A stretch of DNA of 64,000 nucleotides from Ulva prolifera (Eukaryota > Chlorophyta > Ulvophyceae > Ulvales > Ulvaceae), in assembly GCA_023078555.1 (NCBI GenBank), contig CM041201.1:5649172-5713171 (forward strand), given 5' to 3'. Below, piece after piece: positions 36,101 to 47,950 of the stretch. The notes beneath the pieces are model-generated. The model was given only the letters and a program-made list of their open reading frames with translations, made no database searches and was not told where the DNA came from. Position 1 is the stretch's first letter; each line of letters starts with the position of its first letter. The position numbers and the translations under genes were made by a program.

Positions 36101-36580
36101 CAGGAAAACTTGCTCACGCTCTCGTTTGAATTCAGTTGTGGACGCACCTCCGCCGTGTCCGCGTCCGTGGCCGACTTCGGCTTGTTCTTTCCGCGAACCT
36201 TTTTTTTGGTGTTCAGCCGCAGGCTAAAGTGCCCCGCAGTGGGCTTCGTGTTAGCGACTTGCACCAACGCCGCATGCGCCTCTGCCGCTTCTTCGAGCGG
36301 CATCGCGTAAACCTGCTCGATGATCTTCCGGAAAGTCTTTTGTTTCTTGCCTTCTTCGAATTCCAACATATATTCCTTCTGTCCTGCCTTCCCCAATTCT
36401 GACTCGGCAGCAACAATGATGTCCTCTGCGTGTTGGCGCCGCTCAGGCATCGACTGCATAGGACGGGTTGTTACGTATCTAAGGTGACAATTTTTAAGCC
36501 CTGGGAATACACATCGATGATCTTGATGTCCCGTGTGGGCAACCTTTTCGTCTTAGCGAGTTGTCCGGCCATGGCTAACA
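33135..36580 (-). CDS. CACTA accessory multi-exon gene (TnpA-like position), function unknown
   Basis: On the - strand I see exons at about 36580-36150 (ends before a GTGCGT donor), 35946-35779 (WWAPDMQGFLPG; GT donor follows), 35668-~35530, ~35460-35055, 34861-~34262, and a final Pro-rich exon ~34240-33135. Phases agree for the first three exons. The fourth-to-fifth junction (GLCKTAPQ / AVQWLTAEW) is also phase-consistent; the last junction is unclear. A Cys/His cluster (YKHTNCPSHAYMCRATEH) could bind metal. The C-terminal exon has an 11-Pro run encoded by the G26 tract at 33787 and is rich in Ala and Gln. CACTA elements usually encode a second DNA-binding protein in this position; I find no specific homology, so that role is inference. 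A possible further upstream exon lies at 36950-36840. Confidence 0.5.
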
Positions 36581-37640
36581 CGGAATCTGCCACTGCGCAC
36601 GACGTCGATTTGTGTGTACGTAGCTGATGGTCACGTCAGATCCTGCTGCATTTGTTTCTGGATCTGAGACGCCAACTGTGGAGGGGTCGATTTTGAATGA
36701 AGTAGTGCGCGTCATGCGCCGTACGTGGCGGGGGGTTGTGGGCTCCATGAAGTCAACATGTGGGTGTTTTCACCGTCCTCGACGGGATTAGGAAAACCGC
36801 ATAACATGCGAAGGAAGAGGCCGACTCTGGTCGCATGATGTGTAGAATTGGTCGGTATCTGAAATGCAGCACATCAGTCTCCTTCCTTGCGTTCGTCCTC
36901 AACATTGCACGTGCCGCAAGTTCTTGCATTGTACAATCGACATTGTACTCGTTCATCTTTGATACAGCGCAAAATCCTATGTGATCGGCGAGCGGACTAG
37001 ACAACCTTGGTCATACGCACGAGTCCTCCGAACCGTCGTGCTCTCGTCCTTGAGTGCGTCCACCGGCGTCATTATATAATTCTACTGCTCCAGCATCAAC
37101 AGATCTCAGCAGACTTCAGGCAATGCGTGTACTCTGCAAAATTGACAGTGTCTTCTCCAATGAGCCCAGCTGGGGGGTGGCGCCTTGATCTCTAAGCTGC
37201 CCTCCAACTTCCGTGAGGGAGTACAGGATAACCTGTGACAATCATGCTTCTGGAGAAACGTTAGTCACAGGCACATATCCTGTTTGGCGTAGGCACCTAC
37301 GCAGGTGCTCAATGAGCACTGCTCATGCTAATGTTCGTATGCAGATCATCCGATGCCACCTCTCTGGACCATTTGGTGACAAACGAGCAACTTCCCAAGT
37401 GGCCGTCGTAAGACGATGAAACCTAGCCGAGTTGTGACAGCAATAACCCCCTCGTATTGGGTTGCGGCAGCAATGAATGAAAATGTTGACTCAACCAGCA
37501 TGGTGGTAATTGAACCATAAAGTTCAATAGTCTTTCTGACGAAGGTGTAAGCACATGTTTCCATCAACCTTGTACACTCTTGTGTGGTGGTGATTATACG
37601 TTGGCATACTGCACGTGTTAATGGTTCCAACCTTGTTCCA
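36581..37640. other. Divergent spacer between the CACTA accessory gene and transposase
   Basis: Probable shared promoter region. A short - strand frame at 36960-36840 (MNEYNVDCTMQELAARAM) may be an upstream exon of the accessory gene. Nothing else is supported. Confidence 0.4.
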
Positions 37641-37648
37641 GTGACTGA

Positions 37649-40600
37649 GTGCACACATCAACCGATTCCAAACTCCTCAACTACACCTACAGCCTGGGTA
37701 CTGGGCAGATTCTGAGCTGGATCAGAGCAAGTCCAGGTACCAAACTGCCAGGTGGTGTGTCTGCAGCGTTGAATTCCGGTGTGCAGCACCGACACACGAG
37801 AGCAGCCCCAGCAGATGTGATGCTGCACACATCAACCGATTCTAAACTCCTCAACTACACCTACAGCCTGGGTACTGGGCAGATTCTGAGCTGGATCAGA
37901 GCAAGTCCAGGTACCAAACTGCCAGGTGGTGTGTCTGCAGCGTTGAATTCCGGTGTGCAGCACCGACACACGAGAGCAGCCCCAGCAGATGTGATGCTGC
38001 ACACATCAACCGATTCTAAACTCCTCAACTACACCTACAGCCTGGGTACTGGGCAGATTTTGAGCTGGATCAGAGCAATTCCAGGTACCAAACTGCCAGG
38101 CGGTGTGTCTGCAGCGTTGAATTCCGGTGTGCAGCACCGACACACGAGAGCAGCCCCAGCAGATGTGATGCTGCACACATCAACCGATTCTAAACTCCTC
38201 AACTACACCTACAGCCTGGGTACTGGGCAGATTCTGAGCTGGATCAGAGCAAGTCCAGGTACCAAACTGCCAGGTGGTGTGTCTGCAGCGTTGAATTCCG
38301 GTGTGCAGCACCGACACACGAGAGCAGCCCCAGCAGATGTGATGCTGCACACATCAACCGATTCTAAACTCCTCAACTACACCTACACGTGCAAACCGGG
38401 AGATGATGACATGCTACATCTCCGGGGTGGGCTTGAAGAGGAGGAAGATCCGGACCTACAGGAGCACGCCGATGACGCAGAAGCATACTTTCAGGCTCTT
38501 GGCTTGCCGAATCTCTTGGCGGACGAAGAGGAGGAAGCCGACGAGGCGGGGGGGGCAGCCACCAAGGAAGCTTGGCCTCTGGAATTGCTACAGAAGCCAC
38601 TGTACCCTGGCTGTCAATACACTGTCCGGCAGTTTTGCTACGCCCTGTTCCGAGTGAAGACCGGATCCATCCGGGATGACAGAGCAGATCTATTGTGCAA
38701 ACTCATGGCCCAAGTTATGCCAGAGGGATATCTGGGACCCAAGTACGTCCATCAGGCCTAGCGGCAGCGACACCACAATGCTGCCACCTATGCTGACTAG
38801 TTGCCAGCGCCTCATACTTGGGCACTACTAGCATCCGGGTATCGAGAGTGCAGGAGCTATCATGAACTCAAGCAGGCGAACCGAGTTCAACCAGCAGCCG
38901 CATTTGAGCACCATATCTGCCCGGTGTCAAGTTGTAGCCACGTCTTTGCCAAAATTCAGAAAGGCGAGTGGGAGCAACACCGGAATGACATTTTCCCCCA
39001 CTGTGGCCATGGACGGCGGTTCAAAAAGTCGGCGGGTCACCTGCAGGCCTCGAGAAGGTTCGTAGACCCCCGACACGACTCAATGCACACCCACCTGAGC
39101 ACCTGCACCGCGACCGTTGCATGAAATTTTTCCCAGGGGAGCAGCATGCACTGTAACATAGTGTTGAATGTAGGATGTGGGATCTCGGCATTGAGAGCGC
39201 TATGGCCAAATTCCTGGAGGACCCTGAGATCAGGCAATGCATCAAAGACAAGCTGCATCGCACCACAGCTGACCCCCAGACGTATTACGGATCACAGGCA
39301 TTCAAAAATCTGAATGACGACTGCGCGGGTGCTCTCATGATGCACAATGTCCTCACCATGCTCATCAGCATAGGAGGTGACGGAGTGCAGTTGCTGAACT
39401 GGGGCAAACGGACTGCCACTGTCATTGCAGTGAAGTGCGAAGACTTGCCAATGCACATTGTCCAGACAGCGCGAGCAGTGGCTCCTCTGATCATTATCGA
39501 GGGACCTACAGAGCCTGGCACTCTGGACCACATTCTCAAGCACACCGTTGATTTCCTATGTGACCACGCCCCATCACGGACCACAGGCAGTGCGAGCTCA
39601 GCCCACTCAGACTCCACCACTCTGTGCTGAACGCGGTGTCATGAAGTGCGCCCATGCTTGCAGACGTTGACGGTATTCCGATGGCTTGGAGCGCCCCGCA
39701 CCCATTCCATGTGGCAGCCAATCAAGCAGCAGAAGCTCTGAAAGCGGCGGAGGCTGTCCACGCAGCAGCTGTGATTGCCAAAAATGCGGATCCGGACAAC
39801 GACGTTGCAAGTGCTCAGCTACTCGGGGCACAAACTGCACTTGACACCGCGTCTCAGGCAATGCATCAAGCTGCAGAGGCAGCGAGTGTCGTGTTGCCGG
39901 TCGTGCTGGAGCACTGGTTTCCAGTATTGATGGCACTACATGGGGACACACCATTTGCCGCGAAACTCCGGCATTCGGTGGGGATTGCTGCTCCAGCAGC
40001 ATGCCCTCGCTGCATGTTGTTGGCGTCTAAGAGGAAGCCGACGGAAGATGGGTCCCCCGGAGATACAGTACTGAACGCCACATCGTATGGAGGCTGTGCA
40101 TGCAAGGCTGAAAGAAATGCTCCAATCGTGCCTGAAGCCGGACCTTGCAGCATGTCTACACATGCAGGCTTCGAATACTCTGCTGAGGATGGCTCATTTG
40201 ACAAAGAGGCAGCAAAGCTCCTCTTGATTGATGACGATCTGGACGAGCTCATCGCGGAAGCTGCCTTGGTGGCAACAGAAAAAGAGAGAGAGATCTACGT
40301 GACGGAGCTGAACAACAAATTGGCTGCCCTTGGGCCAAATGCTACCGTGCAGGACAAAGCCAAGGGTACGTTCCAATTAATCCATACTCATCGATACTCT
40401 CATGTGCAAGAAAAGTAGCAGGATCGCTAGGTGATTCAATCAAGAGAACTGCATACACAACATGATCATCAACATCGGCGAGATGTGCACCGTGCAGTGT
40501 ACGAGAGTGAGTTCGAGAAATTCCAAAAAGAGTGCAACAAGAAACACCTGCCATTGGGTCGTAATGGGAAATGTGTGTTCAGCAGACTACCATACTACAG

Positions 40601-42640
40601 GTTAGCGTCCGGTCATGACTGCGTTGATGTGCTTCGTGAGCCTATTGCATGTCACTCGCAGTACACCACCGGGCTATGCTCTGCAGGCCAGAGGCTATGC
40701 ATCGCATCCCGCTAGCACACGCTTTCTGTAATGGCCTGATCAAAGGCTTCTGGGCGCTCATGGCGAGGAGTGGCAAGGTGCCGCTGCGACAAGGCAACGA
40801 CATTATACTGTCAAGAGACGCGCGGAAGGCAATAAAAGCGCAAGTTGCTGAGCTTCGAGGAACCACATGCTTCACCGCAGCTCCGCCGGACATCGTCCAG
40901 TGCGCACTTGATGCAACAGCTGAATAGCTTGAGCAGCGAGGTGTACGTGTGCATGTCAGGGTGTATGCATTGAGGCCAGCACGCTGGCACCGTGTGGCAT
41001 TGCCAAGCATTACCACCTCTGACCGTTATCTCCAAACATTCTGGCGCATGCAGTGGCTCTGTCATGACAGCGGGAGCTCAGTGAACACGATTACAGTGTG
41101 GGGAGTGACCAGTCAGGATATCACGATGGTAATGGATATCACACCTGTCATGACAGCGGGAGCTCAGTGAACACGATAGTGTTCACCTGCTACAGTCTAC
41201 CTATATGCAATCAAATACCCAACTGCCATGACCCTCTGCACAGACCTAATCAGACCTATGCATGCACATGCATGCCATGCACACAGTGCACTGGACTACA
41301 CAACAACTTCTCACGACAGGCTCCAACATGACGATGGAGGACAAACTCACCTGGGCGGACACTGTATCCGCTTATGCCCTGCATGAAGCGGGAGTGGACG
41401 AGAGGATTCTGGAGATGTGGGGACATCTCCGCACTGCAGTGGTATACTTCATGCGATATCAAGAAGGTCAACATCAACCGGAGCACATTGATGCTGCCCA
41501 AGATGCACTGTTTCAGTACAGCGTCCTCGTCCAGGAGCACTTTGACACCAACCACCTGATGACATTTCAACTGCATACATGCATGGCACACGTAGCAGAG
41601 CAGGCTCGCCTCTGCGGGCCCACTGCATTTGCTGCGGAGTGGTGGCTCGAGAGGTGCATGCAGGTTTTCAAACGAATCACAAAGTACCGCTCTACACGCC
41701 ACCCAGAATGTGTGGGAACCAATCACTTCTTGGCTGTCCAAGCACTGGACAAGATCGCCTCTTGCTGCCCACAGTCAACTGCGCTCTTGGACAAGATCGA
41801 CCCCCCTGCAGGACGCACCAGAAAAGGTGCCCGGGACGACACTGCGGGTGACGAGTGGCTCGCTGGGCCCATTCAAGATGTGAGCGATGACCATCTCGCG
41901 GTGAGGACCATACACCCTCTTCATTCTGATCCACAAACGCCGTGTACCACAAACACCGTGTACATGCCCATTGTTGCATTGCAACGAGCACGTCCGTGGT
42001 TGTGCACCTGGTCCTCTTCATGCAGGTCACACGGGTGAAGCAGGCACTGCAGGCCACAAGCCTGAAAGCCGCTGGAGACACCGAGGCATTGTGGTCCGAG
42101 GCGGGAGGCCTGCTGAATCCGGGTCTGTTGGGTGGCAATGGTGCCAACGGGCAACCACGCGTCCGGTTGTTTCGCAGTAAGATGGCTTCGTGTAAGGGAG
42201 GCCACTTCCTCGTGAGGACCACCGAGGCCAAGACTTCAAAAGTTGACTACTTGGCGTACGTGCCATTCCTGCTAGATGGAGGCCAAGGGAATGCAGAAGG
42301 CGGAGTAGGTGCCATCAACACAGTGATGAAGATCTCTGATATCTTCTTGTGGCAGGAGACATCAGCAGATGGAGTTGTTCGGAAAACACGCTTTCTGCTG
42401 GGGGAAATGCATGAACTGCAGCCTGTGGGAGATCCGCTGCACGGGTATGAAGTGCGGTATACGGACACATCCATTGGAGAAAGGCTCAGAAAGCCGTCAT
42501 TGCTACAGAAGAAGCCACTCGTACAAGGAGGGGCGGGCTATACTTACGGAGTGCGACTAGACCAGGTGGACTGTACTCTAGTGAGCACTCGGAACGAACA
42601 GTTTTTCGTTCCAACACTGAAGATGTCTACGTTTGGTTAG
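37649..42640 (+). CDS. CACTA Tnp2-type transposase (multi-exon)
   Basis: Coding blocks on the + strand: 37649-38761 (tandem repeats, then an acidic segment and FRVKTGSIRDDRADLLCKL), ~38815-39060 (HHICPVSSCSHVF plus HCGH, a metal-binding region), 39175-39590 (DGVQLLNWGKRTATVIAVK and IEGPTEPGTLDHIL, with the first catalytic Asp), 39690-40370 (LHGDTPFAAKLRHS and CPRCML, second Asp), 40431-40700 (LGRNGKCVFSRLPYY), ~40720-40925, 41300-41930 (FQLHTCMAHVAEQARLCGP and WWLERCMQVFKRITKYRST, the DUF4218-like part) and 42020-42640. Each block has a counterpart in the - strand transposase at 63721-59724. It cuts and pastes the element in the nucleus. Exon edges are approximate, and I did not prove that the gene is intact. 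Confidence 0.75.
37651..38390 (+). repeat. 174-bp tandem repeat (58 codons), four copies plus part
   Basis: The start GCACACATCAACCGATTC recurs at 37651, 37825, 37999, 38173 and 38347, exactly 174 bp apart. Copies are nearly identical and remain open in one frame, so the transposase N-terminus gains a repeated 58-aa unit (LLNYTYSLGTGQILSWIR). Confidence 0.95.
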
Positions 42641-43998
42641 CGTATATCATGGAGGAGTGTTGAACATGAGCAATGATGTGCATTGCAAGTTGTGCAATTG
42701 CATGAATTGGTAACACAGCGTACTGTCACATGGCATAGAGTGCCAACATCGCTCCACATAGACCCAATGCACGATTTGGCGTGCAAATTAGAGACAATCA
42801 CACAGCAACAAGTACCCAACCGGGACTAGTTGCAGGAGGGATTCCACAGAATTGCTATGGCATAATTGTCTTGTGGGCGAGTCTGCTGCTAGCATGAGTT
42901 ACAAATCTTATTAGCAGACTTGATGCGAAATATAACACACCACTGACCCTGCTACAGAACTTGACGCATATTCGGTACTGATGGGATGCTGAACTCATCT
43001 CCATTTCCACTGCCGCTATAGATTTGCAGTGACCACGGTGCCTGCATGTCCCCACATCATTTCATTAATGATGTATACGGCACACGTGTGCTTTGCAAAC
43101 AATTGTGGAAGTGGAGAGTGGAATGTGGCATGTCTTTACCGGCGACTTACCCACAATCTAAAGCGAAGATGTCTATAGCAAATGCGGCAGTTTCCACAGC
43201 GAAGAGGGGCTCATCAGATGGAGCAACTGGTATCATAGGTCAAGAGTGGCACTTGGTCACCACCCGCTCAGCGATCGTAGCATCACTCTCGGTAGTCTCA
43301 GCCACCTGCACTCGAGAGCTTACGAGCATCAGTACACGCTGAATCTGGGCAATAGCACGGCATTGAAGGATGGGAATGTCCGGATGGTGTCAACGACGCA
43401 CACTATCTTGATAACTACTTCCGCTGAGACCGGCAGACTCTCGGGCGTCGAATGGTGACCTGAAGACACTGTCAAACGAGTAGCGCACTCTCGGATGTCA
43501 TGCGTGCTTTCGGCCCGCTCACAATATGCCCTTCATGTACACGGCAGATTTGCAAACAGTAATGATTGCTTCGTTCCCGTACAGGGGACCTGCGTGTTTA
43601 CAAGCTGGCTTAGCAAGCTGGTCCGCTGTGTACTTCTCCTGGCGTTATCTCTCACCAAACGTCGAGGTTGCGCCATGCACTTACCAAATATGCTCCTGGG
43701 ATCACACAACGTCTTGTGTTGCCAATGCATTGTGCGTCTGCGTCCATTCTGCTGGTTGTCTAAGGTACCCCTACAACAATCCATCAATGTGCCCCTTCTA
43801 GTGCAATGTGGTGGCCACTTTGATAACTGCCCCAGCTTGTACTGCACAGAAAGGCCCCTGACTGCAACTGTGGCTCTGGGGCGAGTTTCGCCCCGGACTG
43901 CTGTACGCTGCAACAGCCCCTGATGCAGCATGGGGCATTATCGCCCTCAGCCCACCCGCCCCTGATCCGAAAGGGGCACTTCGCCCAACTCTGGGGAG
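42641..43998. other. CACTA right subterminal region
   Basis: No gene supported. From 43860 there is a dense cluster of GGGGCGA, TCGCCCC and GCCCCTGAT motifs that resembles the left subterminal side in inverted form. Confidence 0.5.
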
Positions 43999-44016
43999 GT
44001 CAACTTTCTTGTAGTG
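43999..44016 (-). repeat. CACTA right terminal inverted repeat
   Basis: GTCAACTTTCTTGTAGTG, the exact reverse complement of 31289-31306, followed by the CCT target duplication. Confidence 0.97.
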
Positions 44017-45583
44017 CCTGAAGCCTCAGCATGTGGAGTCTGGCGAGCAGCAGAATGCTCAGCGTCGTGGGTCGCGCAGAGCAGCTGCCGCCAGGAAGCA
44101 GAAGCCTTCCGACCCTGATCTGCCTTCTATGAAGGAAGGACTCGCGGGTCCAGACAGGGATGCGTGGCTGCGTGCCATGCAAGAGGAGGTGGATGCGCTG
44201 GGTGAGCACGGAACCTTCGGGTTGTGCTATCTGCCTGCGGGCAAACGGGCTATCTCGGGCAAATGGGTGCTCAAGATCAAGCGTGGGCCTGCTGGTGAGA
44301 TTCAGCGGTACAAGGCACGATATGTAGCTCGTGGTTTTTCTCAGGTAGAAGGAGTAGATTTCTTCGAGACATGGTCCCCTGTCGGTAGTTATGCGACACT
44401 GCGTGTGTTGCTGTCAATAGCTGCTCAGGAGGATCTGGAGATTAGGCATATAGATATACAGTGTGCTTTTCTGAACGGTGACCTGGAGGAAGAGGTTTTC
44501 GTTGAACAGCCCCCGTATTTTTCAGACGGGACAGCACGTGTATGGAAATTACATAAGACTCTGTATGGCCTGAAGCAAGCCGCTCGCGAGTGGCATAAAG
44601 CTTTAGTAAAGGTCTTGGCTGAACTGGGATTTGTGTGCGCACAGAGTGATCCCGGACTGTATGTTAGTAAAACCAGTCGCTGCTTTATCTTTCTGTGGGT
44701 GGATGATTTATTCATTTTCAGTTGCTCTGCGGGGCTGCAAGAAATCATCAGTGTCATTCTCACGAAATTTGAAGGTAGAGATTTAGGTGACCTGTCTTGG
44801 GCACTCGGCACTGAGATCACGCGTGATCGAAAGGCCAAAACAATCACAATGACACAACGTACCAAAATCCAGAACCTGTTGGAAAAATACAGCATGTCTG
44901 ATTTTCGTAAATCTCCCACTCCATTAGTGCCGCGGCAACAGCTAAGGAGTGTGAAAGAGCATCCTGACCTGGAGAAAGCCAGTGCTGCTGAGCATTCCAG
45001 GTTCATGAGTGCTGTAGGAAGCATCCAGTATATTGCAGGAGTGACACGACCTGACCTGAGATATGTGGCACATGCCCTGGCCCGGCACATGTCTAGTAGT
45101 CTGAAGGAACACTGGTCTGCCGTGCAACATGTTCTGAGATACCTACAGTCCACAAAGAACTTAGGAATACAATTTATAGGCTCTGAGGGACACGGGTGTT
45201 TGATAGAGGCTTTTTCAGATGCAGATTTTGCGAACTCTGCTGATCTGAAAAGCGTGTCTGGTATGATTATTCGAGTGTATGGGAACTCTGTTCTCTGGCG
45301 TTCGAAGAAGCAGAGTATAGTGGCTGGGGATACAACAGAGGCTGAACTCATCGCGATGAGTGCAACAGCCAACGAGTTGATGTGCGTGAAGCAGTTGCTT
45401 CTCGATTTGAAACTCGTCCCGCATAAGCCGACTCTGTGGGGTGACAATAAGAGTGCCAATATCTTGGCTGTGAATGCTGTGTCCACTGACAGATCCAAGC
45501 ACATTCGTGTGCGGCACTTGCGAGTGCGGGAATATGTCCAGATGGATGAACTTAAGGTAGCATGGGTAGGCCCCCCGAGTTAA
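44017..45583 (+). pseudogene. Copia reverse transcriptase (RVT_2) and RNase H
   Basis: Open from the CACTA junction to a stop at 45581. The RT has ISGKWVLKIK, IDIQCAFLNGDLEEEVF, LYGLKQAAREW and the catalytic box FLWVDDLFIF (YVDD-type with Trp in place of Tyr). RNase H has FSDADFANSADLKS, TTEAELIAM and WGDNKSANILA, giving the acidic residues expected. The protein ends LKVAWVGPPS. Copia pol normally continues for some 30-50 residues through a VADIFTK-like tail, so this end is truncated where repeat A' begins. Confidence 0.92.
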
Positions 45584-45587
45584 CGGG

Positions 45588-46705
45588 ATTGTTTTGCTCC
45601 CTTGAACCAACAGCTGACAGCCTCACGCGTTTCTCCCCTCTGCGAGCTGAGGAGCTCGTTGCAGGCGTTGTTGCCGCTCCGAATTTGTGCAGTAAAGCGT
45701 AATAATTCTGTGTTCTCACTGACCAGTTTTCCGCTGCATATAACTTGATGCGGTCGATTGAGTACTGCCGTGCATGCTCGCCTGATTGTCGCCTTAACTC
45801 AGATTTGAACGGGACACCGCGTCGCCTGACAGAACTGCACAATTCAACACTAATCTGTTGCTGACAAAACTGACAAACGGCATGTACAGCTTTGGGATAT
45901 TCTCAGAGTGCCCTCCTGGGCTGCACTAGTCACTAGCTGTAACGGTTACAGCTGTAATGTCTTGGCCACCACTGGCAGCTATGAAATTGCACGTGCATTT
46001 GTACTGCGTTCATAAGGCATACAGTATATATTTACAAGCGACAATCCCACCTTCGGGGGGCTCTTACGCTTTGATATTTGTCGCTTGAGCATGAAGGTCG
46101 ATGCTGGCGGAGCGCTGCAGCCAGCGTGGCCAGAGGTGCAGCGCGGCTGTGGCGCTCTGCTGCTTGACGCGTCATGCTCGAATTCGAAGCTCGTCGCAGA
46201 TTGTTTCTGTAGCACTGAATATGAAGCTTAATATATGATTAGGAAACCTGATGCCTCAGCAGAGGCAGAAGTGGCCGCATCCGTGGCGGAGCGCCGCTGA
46301 AAGCCGCGTGGCCAGAGGTGCAGCGCAGCTTTGGCGCCCTACAGCGCCGCAGAGGCACGACGCGAACGCGAAGCGACCTGCGTCGCGGTGTTTCTGGAAG
46401 CAGATGCACAGATGCGAAGCCGACGCCGAAGCCCCGACGCGGAGGCGAGGCCGGAATGGAGCAGCCGCCGGACAATAGATACATAGATACATGATGCTGA
46501 ATATTATACTTATGATATGATACAGTGCTGCTGAATATTATACTTATGATACAGTGATGCTGAATATTATACTTATGATAGATACAGCTGCAGGTCGCTG
46601 AATATTATACTTTAGATAGACTATATGGTCAGTTTCATCAGGGCCAACACAGACTTGATAAAAAAAATGCAAATGTACTGACCACAAACTGTGCAACCTC
46701 TGGAG
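45588..46705 (+). repeat. Long repeat A' (candidate 3' LTR or independent repeat)
   Basis: Matches repeat A over its first ~900 bp (from AACGGGATTGTTTTG) and its last ~130 bp (TATATGGTCAGTTTCATCAGGG through GCAACCTCTGG). It starts right after the pol stop, preceded by a short GGCCCCCCGAG purine/pyrimidine tract. Position favours a 3' LTR, but the missing pol C-terminus and non-TG/CA ends argue that it may be another repeat that truncated the copia element. Confidence 0.6.
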
Positions 46706-47950
46706 GCATCGTGTATGTACGTGTGATGATGTGCCGGAGGCGCACGCTGTGCGGATCGATCCCCGTGACCTGACCGGAAGTGAAATGGCCCCGCAGGCCA
46801 TTCCTTGACAGATAGTATTTTAACGCCACAGGATAGATTTTTGCAGTTGATATGAGATGCCCGCAGATCGCAGCGCGCGTGTTGGCAGGGTCGGCTCGCG
46901 GGGGCCCCCGGGGGGCCGTGCGAGACGCCCGGGGGCTGCTTACGCGTCTGGGACGAGCGTATTTTTACCAGTTGTCGTGACTTCGTGTGCTTTTGTGGCC
47001 CCTGGAGGGCGTGGGGAGCGAGTTGAGCGAGGGCGCTTGTCTGGGCAGAGAGGAACCCCCGTCGCCACGGCTTGGGCAGTGACGAACCCCCGTCGCCACT
47101 AGGCTGGACTGGGGTGCCGTGTAACCACCGTCTCTGGCTTCAGATGCCCGCGGCACGATGTACATGATAGCGATTAATCTATATGGAGCTGATAACATCG
47201 GTGATAGCCGTGGATTGGGGATACAGGCCTTTGCAGAGGCGTCCGTGCGCAACAGACTGACAGAGGTCGCTTTCTGTGGAAAGCCCTGAAGGCGTACTTT
47301 CGTGCCGTCGTACCATTGACGTGAATCACGGCCAATAAGGGTCGTTCACGTGGTGTATGCCTGATGCGGTGTGCTGGATCTGTGACAGACAGTGGCAGAC
47401 GTCCGCTGGCCGGATCTGCGACAATCTTGCATCCCCGCTGGCACACCACGGTATACGATTGGTTGTTTGTATTTTCTTTATTATTATCTTGGGGCTGTGC
47501 GGACAATATAGTTTGCGAAGCTTCCGCGTTACACTTGCACCTCGCTCCCTGCGAGGTCGATCTCCGATCATGCGCGAGCAGATATCCGCGCAGACGCAGG
47601 ATAGCAGCAGGAAATGTCATAAAATACTGGGCTTGACAGCGGACTCCTGGAGGTGGAGGGTGTGCTCCTGCAGCAGCGGCACTCATCTGAGAGGCAATTG
47701 CGTCCCCTCGACGCCAGGCGCTAGATATCTCTTGCATAAGCAGCTGAAAACGCGCTGACGGTGCTGAATACGTCTATGTACGCCAAAGTTCGTTTCAGTC
47801 TGCTATGTCGTGACCTCATGGGAACTGCAGATCGAAGCGCATCGGCCATGCTGAAGGTCCCCAGCCACACCTGTATAGCGCCTATCTTAACCAGGCCCAA
47901 CGCGCCGACGCCACAGGTTTCATGCCGCATTTGTGACAGTGAGTCAGATC
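46706..47950. other. Gene-free insertion-like segment
   Basis: A 21-bp piece at 46703-46724 (AGGCATCGTGTATGTACGTG) and the segment from 47951 are contiguous in the related sequence at 21449-21725, so 46725-47950 looks like an insertion of about 1.2 kb. It contains a repeated ACCCCCGTCGCCAC (47051, 47085). No gene is supported. Confidence 0.45.

Larger units (their letters stand above)
31289..44016 (+). mobile_element. Complete CACTA (EnSpm) DNA transposon nested in copia
   Basis: 12,728 bp. It begins CACTACAAGAAAGTTGAC and ends with the exact reverse complement (18 bp perfect, imperfect match for several more). A 3-bp target duplication CCT lies at 31286-31288 and 44017-44019. CACTA termini with 3-bp duplications define the EnSpm/CACTA superfamily. 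It encodes a Tnp2-type transposase (+, about 37649-42640) and an oppositely oriented accessory gene (-, about 36580-33135). Subterminal regions are rich in GGGGC and GCCCC motifs, probable transposase-binding sites. Confidence 0.95.
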
